Assembly (NCBI RefSeq): GCF_036192275.1
Contig: NZ_CP108088.1
Span: 8,976,001-9,040,000, forward strand
DNA length: 64,000 nucleotides
From: Streptomyces sp. NBC_00250
GTDB lineage: Bacteria; Actinomycetota; Actinomycetes; Streptomycetales; Streptomycetaceae
Reading direction: 5' to 3'
Within the stretch, counting starts at the first letter, position 1. The number at the start of each line of letters is the position of its first letter. This document shows positions 16,215 to 24,872 of this stretch, one piece after another. Under the pieces are notes generated by a model. It searched no databases, had not been told where the DNA came from, and saw only the letters and a program-made list of their open reading frames with translations. The translations under genes were made by a program, and so were the position numbers.

Positions 16215-17731
16215 GGGAGCTGCTCAGGTGCCATGAGGAACTCGCCTCGGCCCGGCCGGACGACCCGGCCGTCGTCCATGCGCGCGAACCCCACACCGGC
16301 ACCGTCCAGACCTGGGCCGACCTGTGCATCCGCGCCGGGGAGATCCGGGAGGCGCTGATCGACCAGGGCATCACGCCGCACCGGGTGTCGTCCCTGGTCC
16401 TGGAGGACCATCCCGACCTGGTGCCGACCCTGCTCGCGCTCTGGCGGCTCGACTGCCCGCCCGTCCTCCTGGACGCCAAGTGGGGCGGGCGGATGACGTC
16501 GTCGGTCCTGGCGCACAGCACGCCGGCGTTCGGTGTGACCTTGGACGCCGACGGGACCGGCGCCCCGCCCTCCGTCGCACCCCTCGCCGCCGACCCGTCC
16601 GACGCGCCGGCCGACGCCATGTTCATCGGCTACACGTCGGGCAGCACCGGGGACCCCAAGGCCATCGTCTTCACCCACGAGCGCCTGTACGAGGGGACGC
16701 TCGGCAACGCCTCCGCGTCGAGGCGGCTGAGCGGCCGACCTGTCCGGCGGATCGCCCGCTCGATGCGCATGTCCGGGTCCGGAGTGATCAACCTGCACCA
16801 CACCTGGGGCGCTGTCCTCGGGGCGACCGTCGTCGTCCTGCCGGAGCTGACGGTAGCGACCGCGCGGGACTACTGGGCGCGGATCGAGGACCACGGAATC
16901 GACCAGACCTTCCTCGTGCCGCAGTTGATCGAGCTGGTCAACCGCTTCGCAGCCGACCGGGACACGAGCGTCGAGGCACCGCTGTGCCTCACCGGCAGTG
17001 CTCCGCTCTCGCCCCGGACGCAAGAGCGGTTCCAGCGCCGGTTCGGGACGCCGCTGTACAACGCGTACGGGCTCTCCGAGACCTCGTCGGCGGCCTTCTT
17101 CGGACACCTCGGCCCGGACGGCCTGGCGACCAACAGCGTCGGCGTCCCCGAGCGGGTGACGGCACGGCTGCGGGACGCCTCCGGCGCGATCGTCGAAGGG
17201 GAGGGCGTCGGCGAGATCGAGCTCTCCGGAGCCCAGGTGTTCACCGGCTACTACCGGAACGAGGCCGCCACCGCGCAGTCGCTCGTCGACGGCTGGCTCC
17301 GCACCGGCGACATCGGCCGCCGTGACGAGGAGGGCAACTACCACCTCGTCGGGCGCAGCAAGGACGCCGTCATGAAGGGGAGTTACGCCATCTACCTCAA
17401 CGAGGTGGAAGAGGTCGCGTCGGCGCACCCGCAGATCCTGGAGGCGGCGGCGCTGGCCCTGCGGCTGGCAGACAGCACCGAGGACATCGGCTGTCTCGTA
17501 CGGCTCGTGGACGGCGGCGACGTGACGGCCGAGGACATCCTCGCCCATCTCCGGGAGGCGCTCGGCGCCCAGCGGGCGCCGTGCCGCGTGGTCCTGACCG
17601 ACGAACCCCTGCCCAGGGGCGGGCAGGACAAGTTGGAGCGCCCCTCGGTGGTCGCCCGCTGGGACGCCCTGCCCGGGGTGCCGCGCAGCCTGGCCGGATC
17701 GTGGCAGGACCACGGGGCGAGCGCGCGGTGA
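16211..17731 (+). CDS. Class I adenylate-forming (acyl-AMP) ligase
   Basis: A 506-residue ANL-superfamily ligase that would activate a carboxylic acid with ATP and pass it to a thiol. The ATP-binding loop is YTSGSTGDPKAI; YNAYGLSETS is the A5-type motif; WLRTGDIGRRDEEGNYHLVG is A7/A8; and the GGQDKLERP end carries the catalytic Lys. The GTG start overlaps the GNAT stop. It has no carrier domain, so the partner is probably the carrier protein at 15450. The pocket region gives no clear substrate prediction. Confidence 0.9.
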   Translation: MRELLRCHEELASARPDDPAVVHAREPHTGTVQTWADLCIRAGEIREALIDQGITPHRVSSLVLEDHPDLVPTLLALWRLDCPPVLLDAKWGGRMTSSVLAHSTPAFGVTLDADGTGAPPSVAPLAADPSDAPADAMFIGYTSGSTGDPKAIVFTHERLYEGTLGNASASRRLSGRPVRRIARSMRMSGSGVINLHHTWGAVLGATVVVLPELTVATARDYWARIEDHGIDQTFLVPQLIELVNRFAADRDTSVEAPLCLTGSAPLSPRTQERFQRRFGTPLYNAYGLSETSSAAFFGHLGPDGLATNSVGVPERVTARLRDASGAIVEGEGVGEIELSGAQVFTGYYRNEAATAQSLVDGWLRTGDIGRRDEEGNYHLVGRSKDAVMKGSYAIYLNEVEEVASAHPQILEAAALALRLADSTEDIGCLVRLVDGGDVTAEDILAHLREALGAQRAPCRVVLTDEPLPRGGQDKLERPSVVARWDALPGVPRSLAGSWQDHGASAR

Positions 17732-18537
17732 TCGCCGGAGTGACGCACCTGACCATGGAAGCCGGCCTGGACCACGGGACGGCTCTGGCGGAGCCGTGGG
17801 GCTTCGCGCCCGTCTTCCGCGACGAGGTGGCGCTGGAAGCCGGATTCGAGGGCATCGACGACGGGGACACCCTGCTGCCGCTCGCCCTGCTCGCCGGCCC
17901 GGGAGGTCTTCGGCTGGAAGTCGTACGGCACCGGCGGACGTCCGGCCGGCCGAGCGCGTACGGGGCACTGTTCCGCGGCCCTCCGCCGGACGGAGACGCC
18001 GTCCCGGAACAGGAGGTGGCGGAGCCGGTGGTGCGGGACGCTCTCCGGCGGGCCGGCCCGATGGCGGATCCGGTGCACCGCCGGCTGCCCGCGGTCGGCG
18101 GCCTCGCGTGGTACGACGCCGCAGCCACGGAGGGTGGGCTCGCTGGGATATTCTGCACGGTGCCCGACGTGATCCAAGAGACCGTGTTCTGGGCGGAGTT
18201 CGCCGCCGCCTCCTGGCAGGAGCGCGGTTCGGACGTGGCGTGCGGAACGATCCCGTCGCCGCGACCGCAGGGGGAGTGCGCGTTCGTGATCGCCCGGAGC
18301 GAGGACGGACCCGGCCACGCGATGAACGACGTCGGCTTTCCGTCCATGGGGGTGTTCAGCACCTCTGTCGAGGCGGACTGCGACCGCGCGCTGGCCGCGG
18401 GCGCGACGTTGCTCGCCGCGCCGATCGTGACGGACGTCGGCGGCCGGCGTCTGGCCATGGCCCTGATCCGGACGCCGGGCGGCGCACCCGTCGAACTGCT
18501 CTCCGTCGCGAGGAACCGAATGAGAAGGATGGGATGA
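17728..18537 (+). CDS. VOC (glyoxalase/bleomycin-resistance fold) protein
   Basis: A 269-residue protein built from two VOC-like halves: IAGVTHLTMEAGLDHGTALA at the N-terminus and GLAGIFCTVPDVIQETVFWA from the middle. It ends in a typical strand with Glu (GGAPVELLSVARN). VOC enzymes are metal-dependent epimerases, dioxygenases or lyases, or binding proteins. In EEVS pathways such as cetoniacytone a VOC enzyme epimerises 2-epi-5-epi-valiolone, so that role is possible, but this protein is larger and sits away from the EEVS operon. Four-base overlap with the ligase places it in the same operon. Confidence 0.65.
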   Translation: MIAGVTHLTMEAGLDHGTALAEPWGFAPVFRDEVALEAGFEGIDDGDTLLPLALLAGPGGLRLEVVRHRRTSGRPSAYGALFRGPPPDGDAVPEQEVAEPVVRDALRRAGPMADPVHRRLPAVGGLAWYDAAATEGGLAGIFCTVPDVIQETVFWAEFAAASWQERGSDVACGTIPSPRPQGECAFVIARSEDGPGHAMNDVGFPSMGVFSTSVEADCDRALAAGATLLAAPIVTDVGGRRLAMALIRTPGGAPVELLSVARNRMRRMG

Positions 18538-18540
18538 ACG

Positions 18541-19191
18541 ATGGTTTTCACGGGTGAGGGGCCGGTTCTCGAAGGCGCGCTGGTCCGGCTGGAGCCGCTG
18601 ACGCACCGTCATGCCGCGGACCTGGCCGCCGCCGCCGAGGAGGACCGGAGCTCCTACGGGTTCACCTGGGTGCCCACGGCCGCCGAGACCGGCCGCTACA
18701 TCGACGAGCAACTCGGGCGCGCGGCCGCGGGCCGACTGGCGCCGTACGCGCAGGTCTCCCTCCGTACGGGGCGGGCGGTGGGCGCCACGGCCTTCTGGGA
18801 TCCGCGCCCGTGGCCGGGCGAGGACCGGCTGTTCGCCGTCGAGGTCGGTTTCACCTGGCTCGCCGGGTCTGCCCAGGGCACCGGCGTGAACACCGAGACG
18901 AAGTACCTGCTGTTCCGGCACGCCTTCGAGGAGTGGCGGGTGTCGCGGGTCGACCTCAAGACGGACGCCCGCAACGAGCGGTCCCGGGCCGCCATCGCGA
19001 GCACGGGCGCGCGGTTCGAGGGCGTGCTGCGGAACTGGTCGAAGTCCTGGGCGCCAGGCGAGGACGGCAGGCTGCGCGACTCGGCGATGTTCTCGATCAC
19101 CGCCGAGGAGTGGCCGGAGTGCCGCAAGCTGCTGGAGGAGAAGGTGGAACGCTCCCGCGCCCGCTCGAACGGGTCCCACTCCGCGGCATGA
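18541..19191 (+). CDS. RimJ/RimL-type GNAT acetyltransferase
   Basis: A 216-residue GNAT of the ribosomal-protein N-acetyltransferase type. It has LEGALVRLEPLTHRHAADLA at the start, a VEVGFTWLAGSAQGTGVNTE acetyl-CoA-binding motif, and VDLKTDARNERSRAAIASTG near the C-terminus. It starts four bases after the VOC gene and ends the operon, followed by a hairpin at 19196. In a biosynthetic cluster it may acetylate the product or serve self-protection. Confidence 0.85.
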   Translation: MVFTGEGPVLEGALVRLEPLTHRHAADLAAAAEEDRSSYGFTWVPTAAETGRYIDEQLGRAAAGRLAPYAQVSLRTGRAVGATAFWDPRPWPGEDRLFAVEVGFTWLAGSAQGTGVNTETKYLLFRHAFEEWRVSRVDLKTDARNERSRAAIASTGARFEGVLRNWSKSWAPGEDGRLRDSAMFSITAEEWPECRKLLEEKVERSRARSNGSHSAA

Positions 19192-19195
19192 CCCA

Positions 19196-19217
19196 CCGGC
19201 GCCGCCCTCGGCGCCGG
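19196..19217 (+). terminator. Hairpin after the acetyltransferase
   Basis: A perfect 9-bp stem (CCGGCGCCG / CGGCGCCGG) with a four-base loop starts 5 bases after the stop. The remaining 260 bases up to 19479 are GC-rich with no gene. Confidence 0.6.
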
Positions 19218-19478
19218 GGACCCTGCGCGCGCCGCCGCCGGCGGCCGCGCGCCCATCGTCGACAACAACCGCCCCCGGCGGACGGCATGCACTCGGCGCC
19301 GCCACCGGCCGGTGCGTGCCCGTCGTCCTGGTCGGCCGCGACGCGCCCGCCGCCGGCGTGGGGCACGCTCGTCGTTGTCGGCCGTCTCGTGCTTTCCACC
19401 CGGCCCCCGTCCGCACCCGTGTCGCCGGCGGGGGCCGCGGCCTGCTCGGCGCCGCCGCCGGCGACCTGCCGTCGCTCG

Positions 19479-20330
19479 CTACCAGCCGCTGAGGCGGGAC
19501 ACGGAGCCGAAGTCGACCTCGGTTCCGTAGCGGACGGCGGCTTCGTCCATGCGGGCCCCGGCGGCCCGCCCGAGCGGGGAGTCGACGCCCAGCTCAGCCG
19601 CCAGGTCGAAGGCGTGGCGCAAGTCCTTCACCATGTAGCCGAGTTTGAAGCCGGCCTCGAAGTCCCCGGCCAGGACGCGGTTCGGATACAGGTGTGCGAG
19701 CTGGGCGTTGGCCCCGCCGCCGCCCGAGGTGACGGCCTCGATCGCGGTACGGACGTCGACACCGGCCTCGCGTGCCAGGGCGAGGGCCTCCCCGGAGGCG
19801 GCAGCGTTGACGGCCACCAGGTAGTTGTTGAGCAGCTTCACGACGAGACCCGACCCGACGGGCCCGCAGTGGCGCAGCCGGGCCGGGTCGCCGATCGCGG
19901 TGAGGACCGGCCGCGCGCGCTCCACGGCCGCGTCGGAGCCGCCCACCCAGAACGCGAGCGCCCCGGCGCGCACGGCCGCGATCCCCCCGCCGGCGGGACA
20001 GTCCAGGTAGTCCACGCCCAGCGCCCCGGCCAGGGCGGCCAGTTCGCGCGCGACCCGCGGGGAGTGGGTCGACATCTCCAGGACGACCGCACCGGGCTTC
20101 GCGGCCGTGAGTATCTCCACGACGACCGCGCGGACCTCCTCGGAGTCGGGCAGCACGGTGCAGATGACGTCGGCGCCGTCGGCCGCCGCCGCGGGGCCGC
20201 TCACCGTGTGCCATTCCGCCGGCAGTGCCGCGGGAACGCGGGACGAGACCACGACGTCGTGCCCCGCCGCGATCAGACGTTCCACCATGGGTGCCCCCAT
20301 CAATCCGGCACCGACGAATCCCACGCGCAT
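19479..20330 (-). CDS. NAD(P)-dependent beta-hydroxyacid dehydrogenase (hydroxyisobutyrate dehydrogenase family)
   Basis: A 283-residue two-domain enzyme. The N-terminal Rossmann motif is VGFVGAGLMGAPMVERLIAA. The substrate motif YLDCPAGGGIAAVRAG, with catalytic Lys in GLVVKLLNNYLVAVN, is complete. The family oxidises or reduces 3-hydroxy acids and related imines. It is transcribed away from the MbtH-A-PCP operon and shares a 251-base divergent promoter. It may process a hydroxy-acid or imine precursor for the cluster. Confidence 0.88.
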   Translation of the reverse strand: MRVGFVGAGLMGAPMVERLIAAGHDVVVSSRVPAALPAEWHTVSGPAAAADGADVICTVLPDSEEVRAVVVEILTAAKPGAVVLEMSTHSPRVARELAALAGALGVDYLDCPAGGGIAAVRAGALAFWVGGSDAAVERARPVLTAIGDPARLRHCGPVGSGLVVKLLNNYLVAVNAAASGEALALAREAGVDVRTAIEAVTSGGGGANAQLAHLYPNRVLAGDFEAGFKLGYMVKDLRHAFDLAAELGVDSPLGRAAGARMDEAAVRYGTEVDFGSVSRLSGW

Positions 20331-20395
20331 GGAAATATCCCCCTTGAATGTCGTGAGTCATTCGAGCCCGGGGAGATTACCGCATGTCCGGCTGT

Positions 20396-20416
20396 GTACA
20401 ACAGGCGAACTTGTAC
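20396..20416. promoter_or_regulatory. Operator-like inverted repeat in the divergent promoter
   Basis: GTACAA, nine bases, TTGTAC. The perfect 6-9-6 repeat lies between the dehydrogenase (20330, minus) and the NRPS-like gene (20582, plus) and could bind a dimeric repressor. Confidence 0.4.
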
Positions 20417-20581
20417 CGCCTCTTGCATATCTGTACGACGGCAGAAGTATCTACTAGGCTCCGTCGACGACCAGGGGCGGAGGACATTCGGACCGCTCGG
20501 TCTTTCTCTATTTCAATGGATATCCTTTGACGGCGGCGGGTCCATTCCGTATTGCCGTCGGAACAGGTGAGTTGAGGCGAG

Positions 20582-22651
20582 ATGGTGTTCTGGCGAAACG
20601 ACGGAGACTTGCCCTCCGGCGTCGTGGTGAACGACAAAGGGCAGTTTTCCCTGTGGCCCGCTGATCGCCCGTTCCCGCACGGCTGGCATTCCACCGGATT
20701 CACCGGAACACGCACGGAGTGCCTGGCGGAGATCGAGCGCATCGCGGCAGCGGGCACGGGGAAGCCCGCGTCCGCCGGCGGCCTCGGCACCCCGGAGCCG
20801 CGGCGTCCGGCCGTCGGCGAGGCGGCGCTCATGGGCTCCGTCCGCGACGTGCCCGACCTGTCCATCACCGCGCTGATCCGCGCACGGAACCTCCCGCCGG
20901 AGCAGCCGGCCGCCGGCCACGGCACGGTCCACATGACCCGGGGCGAACTCCTGGGGACCAGCGCCGGATGGGCACGCGTGCTCGTGGCCGAGGGCTGTGG
21001 CCGCGAGGTCCCCGTCGCCGTCCTGCTGCCGCGCGGCCTGGACGCCCTGACCGCGATCCTCGCCGTCCTCGAAGCCGGCGGCGCGTACGTCCCGCTCTCC
21101 TGCGACCAGCCCCTGGACCAGCTCCGGGCGACACTCGACGACTGCGGCGCCGCCCTCGTGATCGCCACGGACGACCTGGCACGAGCCCTCGGCGGGCCGG
21201 ACCGCAGGACGCTCACCGTGACGGATCTGCGCGACGCCGCACCCGGAGCCACCGCCGTACCCGAACCGGCCCGCGCCGACGACCTCGCCTACGTCTTCTA
21301 CACCTCGGGCACGACCGGCGAGCCCAAGGGCGTGGAAGGAACGCACCGGCAGCTCGTCAACTACGCACTGTGGTGCGCCGAGGCGTTCGCCCATCGGCCC
21401 GGCGAGACGATGTTCCTCAGCGCCTCCCTGTTCTTCCTGGGCTCGCTCACCACCATCTTCACGCCTCTGCTCGAAGGGTGGCCGGTGACGATCCTCCCGG
21501 ACAAGGCGAGCACGGACGAGCTGTCGGAGGTCTGCGCGGCCGTCGACGGCGGCCTGCTCAAACTGACGCCGACCCACATCCGGATGCTCATGGCGCGCGA
21601 GGTGCCCGAGGGCGGTCTGGCACGCCAGCTCATGGTGGGCAGCGAACCGCTGACCTTCAGTCGCGAACTCGCCCGCTGGATGGCGGCCGACCCGGACCGC
21701 GTGGTGGTGAACCACTACGGACTCACCGAGACGCACGGCTGCTTCTGCCACTGGCTCTCCGGCACCGAGGGCATCGGCACACGGGTCCCGGTCGGCCGGC
21801 CGGTCGACAACGCCGAGGCGTACATCGTCGGCAGCGACGGCGAACTGGCCGGCGTCGACGAGGTGGGGGAGCTGTTCGTCGGTGGGCCGTCGATCGGCCG
21901 CGGCTATCGGCGCCGCCCCGCGCAGACGGCCGAGCGATGGACCCCGCACCCCTGGGGCACGGACGGGGCCCGGCTGCTGCGCACCGGCGACCTGGCCCGG
22001 ATGGACGCGGAGGGTGTGGTGACCGTGCTCGGCCGCGCGGACCGGCAGGTGAAGATCCGTGGCCACCGCGTCGAACCGGCCGCCGTCGAGGAAGCACTGC
22101 GGATGCTGCCCGACGTCAAGGAGGCCTTGGTGCTGCCGCGTGAGACGGACGGACAGACCGGACTGGCCGCCTACATCCTTCACGAGGAGGGCGCGGAGCT
22201 CAGTGCCGGCGCCGTCAGGTCCGCGCTGGAGGAACGGTTCCCTCCCCAGTGGGTGCCGGCCCGGATGGCGATCCTCAGCGAGTTCCCGGTGAACGCCAAC
22301 GGCAAGGTGGACGTCCGCGCGTTGCCCGAGCCGCACCCCGTCCTGACCCTCGCCCCGCACACCGCGGGCGGCGGAGGGCGCTGGACCAGAACGGACCGGC
22401 TCGTCGCCGACGCCTTCTGCGAGGTGCTGCGCATCGAGGAGATCGGGCTGGAGGACGGCTTCTACGAGCTCGGGGGCGACTCTCTGGCGGCGATGGAGGT
22501 GGCCGCCCGGGTCGGCGGGACGGTGGGACGGGACGTACCTCCGCCGACGGCGGACGGCGCCACCGTCCGGGAGTACGCGCTGAGGATCGCCTCCGACACG
22601 GGTGCTTCCGGTACTGCGGACGCGGACGAGCCGACGCGGACGTCGGCATGA
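20582..22651 (+). CDS. MbtH-A-PCP single-module NRPS
   Basis: A 689-residue protein. Residues 1-62 are an MbtH-like chaperone domain (VVNDKGQFSLWPADRPFPHG). About 95-590 form an adenylation domain (YTSGTTGEPKGV, NHYGLTETHG, LLRTGDLARMD, NANGKVDVRALP with the A10 Lys). About 605-670 form a PCP with Ser634 in ELGGDSLAAMEV. In the A4 region the usual F-D-x-S is F-L-G-S, so the Asp that holds the alpha-amino group is absent. This suggests a beta-amino, aryl or other non-alpha-amino acid substrate. There is no condensation domain. The product would be handed to the thioester reductase encoded next, whose ATG overlaps this stop by four bases. Confidence 0.9.
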   Translation: MVFWRNDGDLPSGVVVNDKGQFSLWPADRPFPHGWHSTGFTGTRTECLAEIERIAAAGTGKPASAGGLGTPEPRRPAVGEAALMGSVRDVPDLSITALIRARNLPPEQPAAGHGTVHMTRGELLGTSAGWARVLVAEGCGREVPVAVLLPRGLDALTAILAVLEAGGAYVPLSCDQPLDQLRATLDDCGAALVIATDDLARALGGPDRRTLTVTDLRDAAPGATAVPEPARADDLAYVFYTSGTTGEPKGVEGTHRQLVNYALWCAEAFAHRPGETMFLSASLFFLGSLTTIFTPLLEGWPVTILPDKASTDELSEVCAAVDGGLLKLTPTHIRMLMAREVPEGGLARQLMVGSEPLTFSRELARWMAADPDRVVVNHYGLTETHGCFCHWLSGTEGIGTRVPVGRPVDNAEAYIVGSDGELAGVDEVGELFVGGPSIGRGYRRRPAQTAERWTPHPWGTDGARLLRTGDLARMDAEGVVTVLGRADRQVKIRGHRVEPAAVEEALRMLPDVKEALVLPRETDGQTGLAAYILHEEGAELSAGAVRSALEERFPPQWVPARMAILSEFPVNANGKVDVRALPEPHPVLTLAPHTAGGGGRWTRTDRLVADAFCEVLRIEEIGLEDGFYELGGDSLAAMEVAARVGGTVGRDVPPPTADGATVREYALRIASDTGASGTADADEPTRTSA

Positions 22652-23793
22652 CCGGGGGCGAACCGGTCACGCTGCTCACCGGGGCCACCGGCTTCCTCGG
22701 CTCCGCCCTGGCCGCCCGTCTCCTCGAACAGGGGCGGACCGTGCGGTGCGTGGTCAGGGGAGCGACGGCGAACGAACGGATGCGGCGGCTCCGGGCCGCC
22801 CTGCGCGTGACCGAAGTGCGCGGCGCCTCCCGGGAGGAGGGGATCTCCCCGGCGGAGTGGGAGCGCGTCGAAGTCGTACCCGGTGACCTCGCCCAGGAGC
22901 GGTTCGGCCTGCCCCACGAGCGGTTCGAGGCCCTCGGGGACGGCGTCACCGACATCGTCCACTGCGGCGCGCGGGTCAACATGGTGCTGCCGTACGGTGC
23001 GCTCCACGGCGCCAACGTCCGCGCGACGGAGGAACTGCTCGGCCTCGCCGAAGCGCGCGGCGCCCGCTTCGCGCACGTCAGCAGCATGGCCGCGGTCGCG
23101 CACCGCCTCACAGGGGAGCCGTTCGAGCTCCTGGACCCGGTGTCCGGCGGCTACGGACAGAGCAAGTGGTCCGCGGACCGGCTGGTCAGCGTCGCGCACC
23201 AGGAGAAGCGAGTACGGACGGTGATCCTCCGTCCGGGGCGCGTCACCGCCGACTCCCGTACCGGCCGGTCCAACCCGGACGACCTGATGGAAGGAGTCGT
23301 CCGGATGTGCGCGACCCTGGGGGCGGCCCCGCGCCTCGACGCGAGCGTCCGGCTCAGTCCCGTCGACTGGGTCGCCCGGCTGATGATCCGGCTGGCCGGC
23401 GACGACGCCTCCTTCGGCCGGGCCTACCACGTCGTCTCGGACCGGAGCACGCCGTGGAGCAGCGTGCCCGCGGCACTGCGGGCCGCCGGATACGCCGTGG
23501 ACGAGCTGCCCTACGACGACTGGCGGTCGCTGGCGGTCGCCGCCGGGCGGGACGACGTGGACCTGGCCAGGTTGGCCCACGCGCTGCCCGCCGGCGGGCT
23601 CGTCTTCGACGACCGGGCGGCGAGCCGCCCCGCCCGCGCTCGCCGCGACCTGGCGGAGGGTTTCCCCGAACCGCCCGAACCGGAAGCCCTGCTACGGAGC
23701 ACCCTCGCCGCCTGGCGGCGCACGGGCCGGCTCCCCGCGCCGCACGGATCCCCCGCCGATGCGCCGCGCCCCGGCCACGGAGGCGACCGATGA
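22648..23793 (+). CDS. Stand-alone thioester reductase (SDR type)
   Basis: A 381-residue extended short-chain dehydrogenase. The NADPH-binding motif is LLTGATGFLGSALAARLLEQ, and the catalytic YGQSK with upstream SSMAA is in place. IVHCGARVNMVLPYGALHGA is the hallmark of NRPS terminal reductase domains, which release a PCP-bound acyl group as aldehyde or alcohol. It directly follows the A-PCP gene with a four-base overlap, so it is probably the release enzyme for that module. The C-terminal 30 residues are disordered. Confidence 0.88.
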   Translation: MTGGEPVTLLTGATGFLGSALAARLLEQGRTVRCVVRGATANERMRRLRAALRVTEVRGASREEGISPAEWERVEVVPGDLAQERFGLPHERFEALGDGVTDIVHCGARVNMVLPYGALHGANVRATEELLGLAEARGARFAHVSSMAAVAHRLTGEPFELLDPVSGGYGQSKWSADRLVSVAHQEKRVRTVILRPGRVTADSRTGRSNPDDLMEGVVRMCATLGAAPRLDASVRLSPVDWVARLMIRLAGDDASFGRAYHVVSDRSTPWSSVPAALRAAGYAVDELPYDDWRSLAVAAGRDDVDLARLAHALPAGGLVFDDRAASRPARARRDLAEGFPEPPEPEALLRSTLAAWRRTGRLPAPHGSPADAPRPGHGGDR

Positions 23794-24872
23794 GCCCCCG
23801 CCGTCTGCCGCTCCACGACGAACACGTCCGGCTGGGCGCCCGGATGACCGAGTCCGGCGGCTGGACGCTGCCCCTGGAGTACACCGGCGCCTTCCAGGAG
23901 TACCGCGCCCACCGGCGCGGAGCGGTCGTCTGGGACTCCTCGGACCTCGGATCGGTCCGGGTGGAGGGCCCCGGCGCGTTCGCGCTGGTACAGCGGACCT
24001 TCACCAACGACCTGCGCCGGGCCGGGCCGGGGCGGAGCCAGTACACCTTCGTGCTCTCTCCGGCTGACGGCGGCGTCGTCGATGACCTGATCGTCTGGTG
24101 GGTGCGCGACGAGCTGTTCCTGCTGACGCCCAGCCGGCCGGACGCCGTGCTCGACGCACTGCGCTCCGTACGGGCCACCGGAGTGGGCGCCGACTGCGCG
24201 GTGTCGGACGTGTCCCACGACCGGGTCCTGCTCGCCGTGCAGGGGGAGGAAGCGCGGGCCCGGATGGCCGGCCTCGACCCCGACGCGGCCCGACTCGGCC
24301 CCTTCCGGGTGCGGGAGACGCGGATCGAAGGGGCCCCCGGCTTCATCGCGACCACCCGCTTCGGCGGGCAGACCGGCTTCGAACTGCACCTGCCGGCCGC
24401 CGCCGCCCGCGCCGTCCACCGCCGCCTGGTGGGGGAGGGCGTCGCGCCGGCGGGCCTGGCGATGCGGGAGACCCACCGCGTCGAGGCCGGTGTGCCGCGC
24501 CACGGACGCGAACTGGGCCCCGGCATCACACCCCTGGAGGCCGGCTGTGCCGCGGCGGTCGCCCTCGACACCGACTTCACCGGCCGCGACGCCCTGCTGG
24601 CGGCGCACCGGACGGGCAACCGGAGGATCTTGCGCAGTGTCCTGATGGGCAGCCGCAGACCGCCCTCCCCCGGGGATGCGGTCCTCCTGGCCGACGAGCA
24701 GGTGGGCACCGTCACCAGCGGCAACTACTCACCCCGCCACCACCGGGGCCTGGGACTCGGATTCGTCTGCCCCGACGTGCCCGTGGGAACCGGCGTGACC
24801 GTCCGTACCCCGCACGGGGACCTGGACGGCGAAGTGACCACGGTCCCGGTCGCCCGAGGAGCGGCCCGGTGA
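23790..24872 (+). CDS. GcvT-family (aminomethyltransferase-like) protein
   Basis: A 360-residue protein of the glycine-cleavage T-protein/YgfZ/dimethylglycine-oxidase fold, which uses or binds tetrahydrofolate. The N-terminal LPLEYTGAFQEYRAHRRGAV and the central FTNDLRRAGPGRSQYTFVLS are family-typical, as is the C-terminal LGLGFVCPDVPVGTGV barrel. A T-protein without P and H partners in a biosynthetic operon may act as a methyltransferase, demethylase or one-carbon transfer enzyme. It overlaps both neighbours (thioester reductase and P450) by four bases and must be co-expressed with them. Confidence 0.82.
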   Translation: MSPRRLPLHDEHVRLGARMTESGGWTLPLEYTGAFQEYRAHRRGAVVWDSSDLGSVRVEGPGAFALVQRTFTNDLRRAGPGRSQYTFVLSPADGGVVDDLIVWWVRDELFLLTPSRPDAVLDALRSVRATGVGADCAVSDVSHDRVLLAVQGEEARARMAGLDPDAARLGPFRVRETRIEGAPGFIATTRFGGQTGFELHLPAAAARAVHRRLVGEGVAPAGLAMRETHRVEAGVPRHGRELGPGITPLEAGCAAAVALDTDFTGRDALLAAHRTGNRRILRSVLMGSRRPPSPGDAVLLADEQVGTVTSGNYSPRHHRGLGLGFVCPDVPVGTGVTVRTPHGDLDGEVTTVPVARGAAR

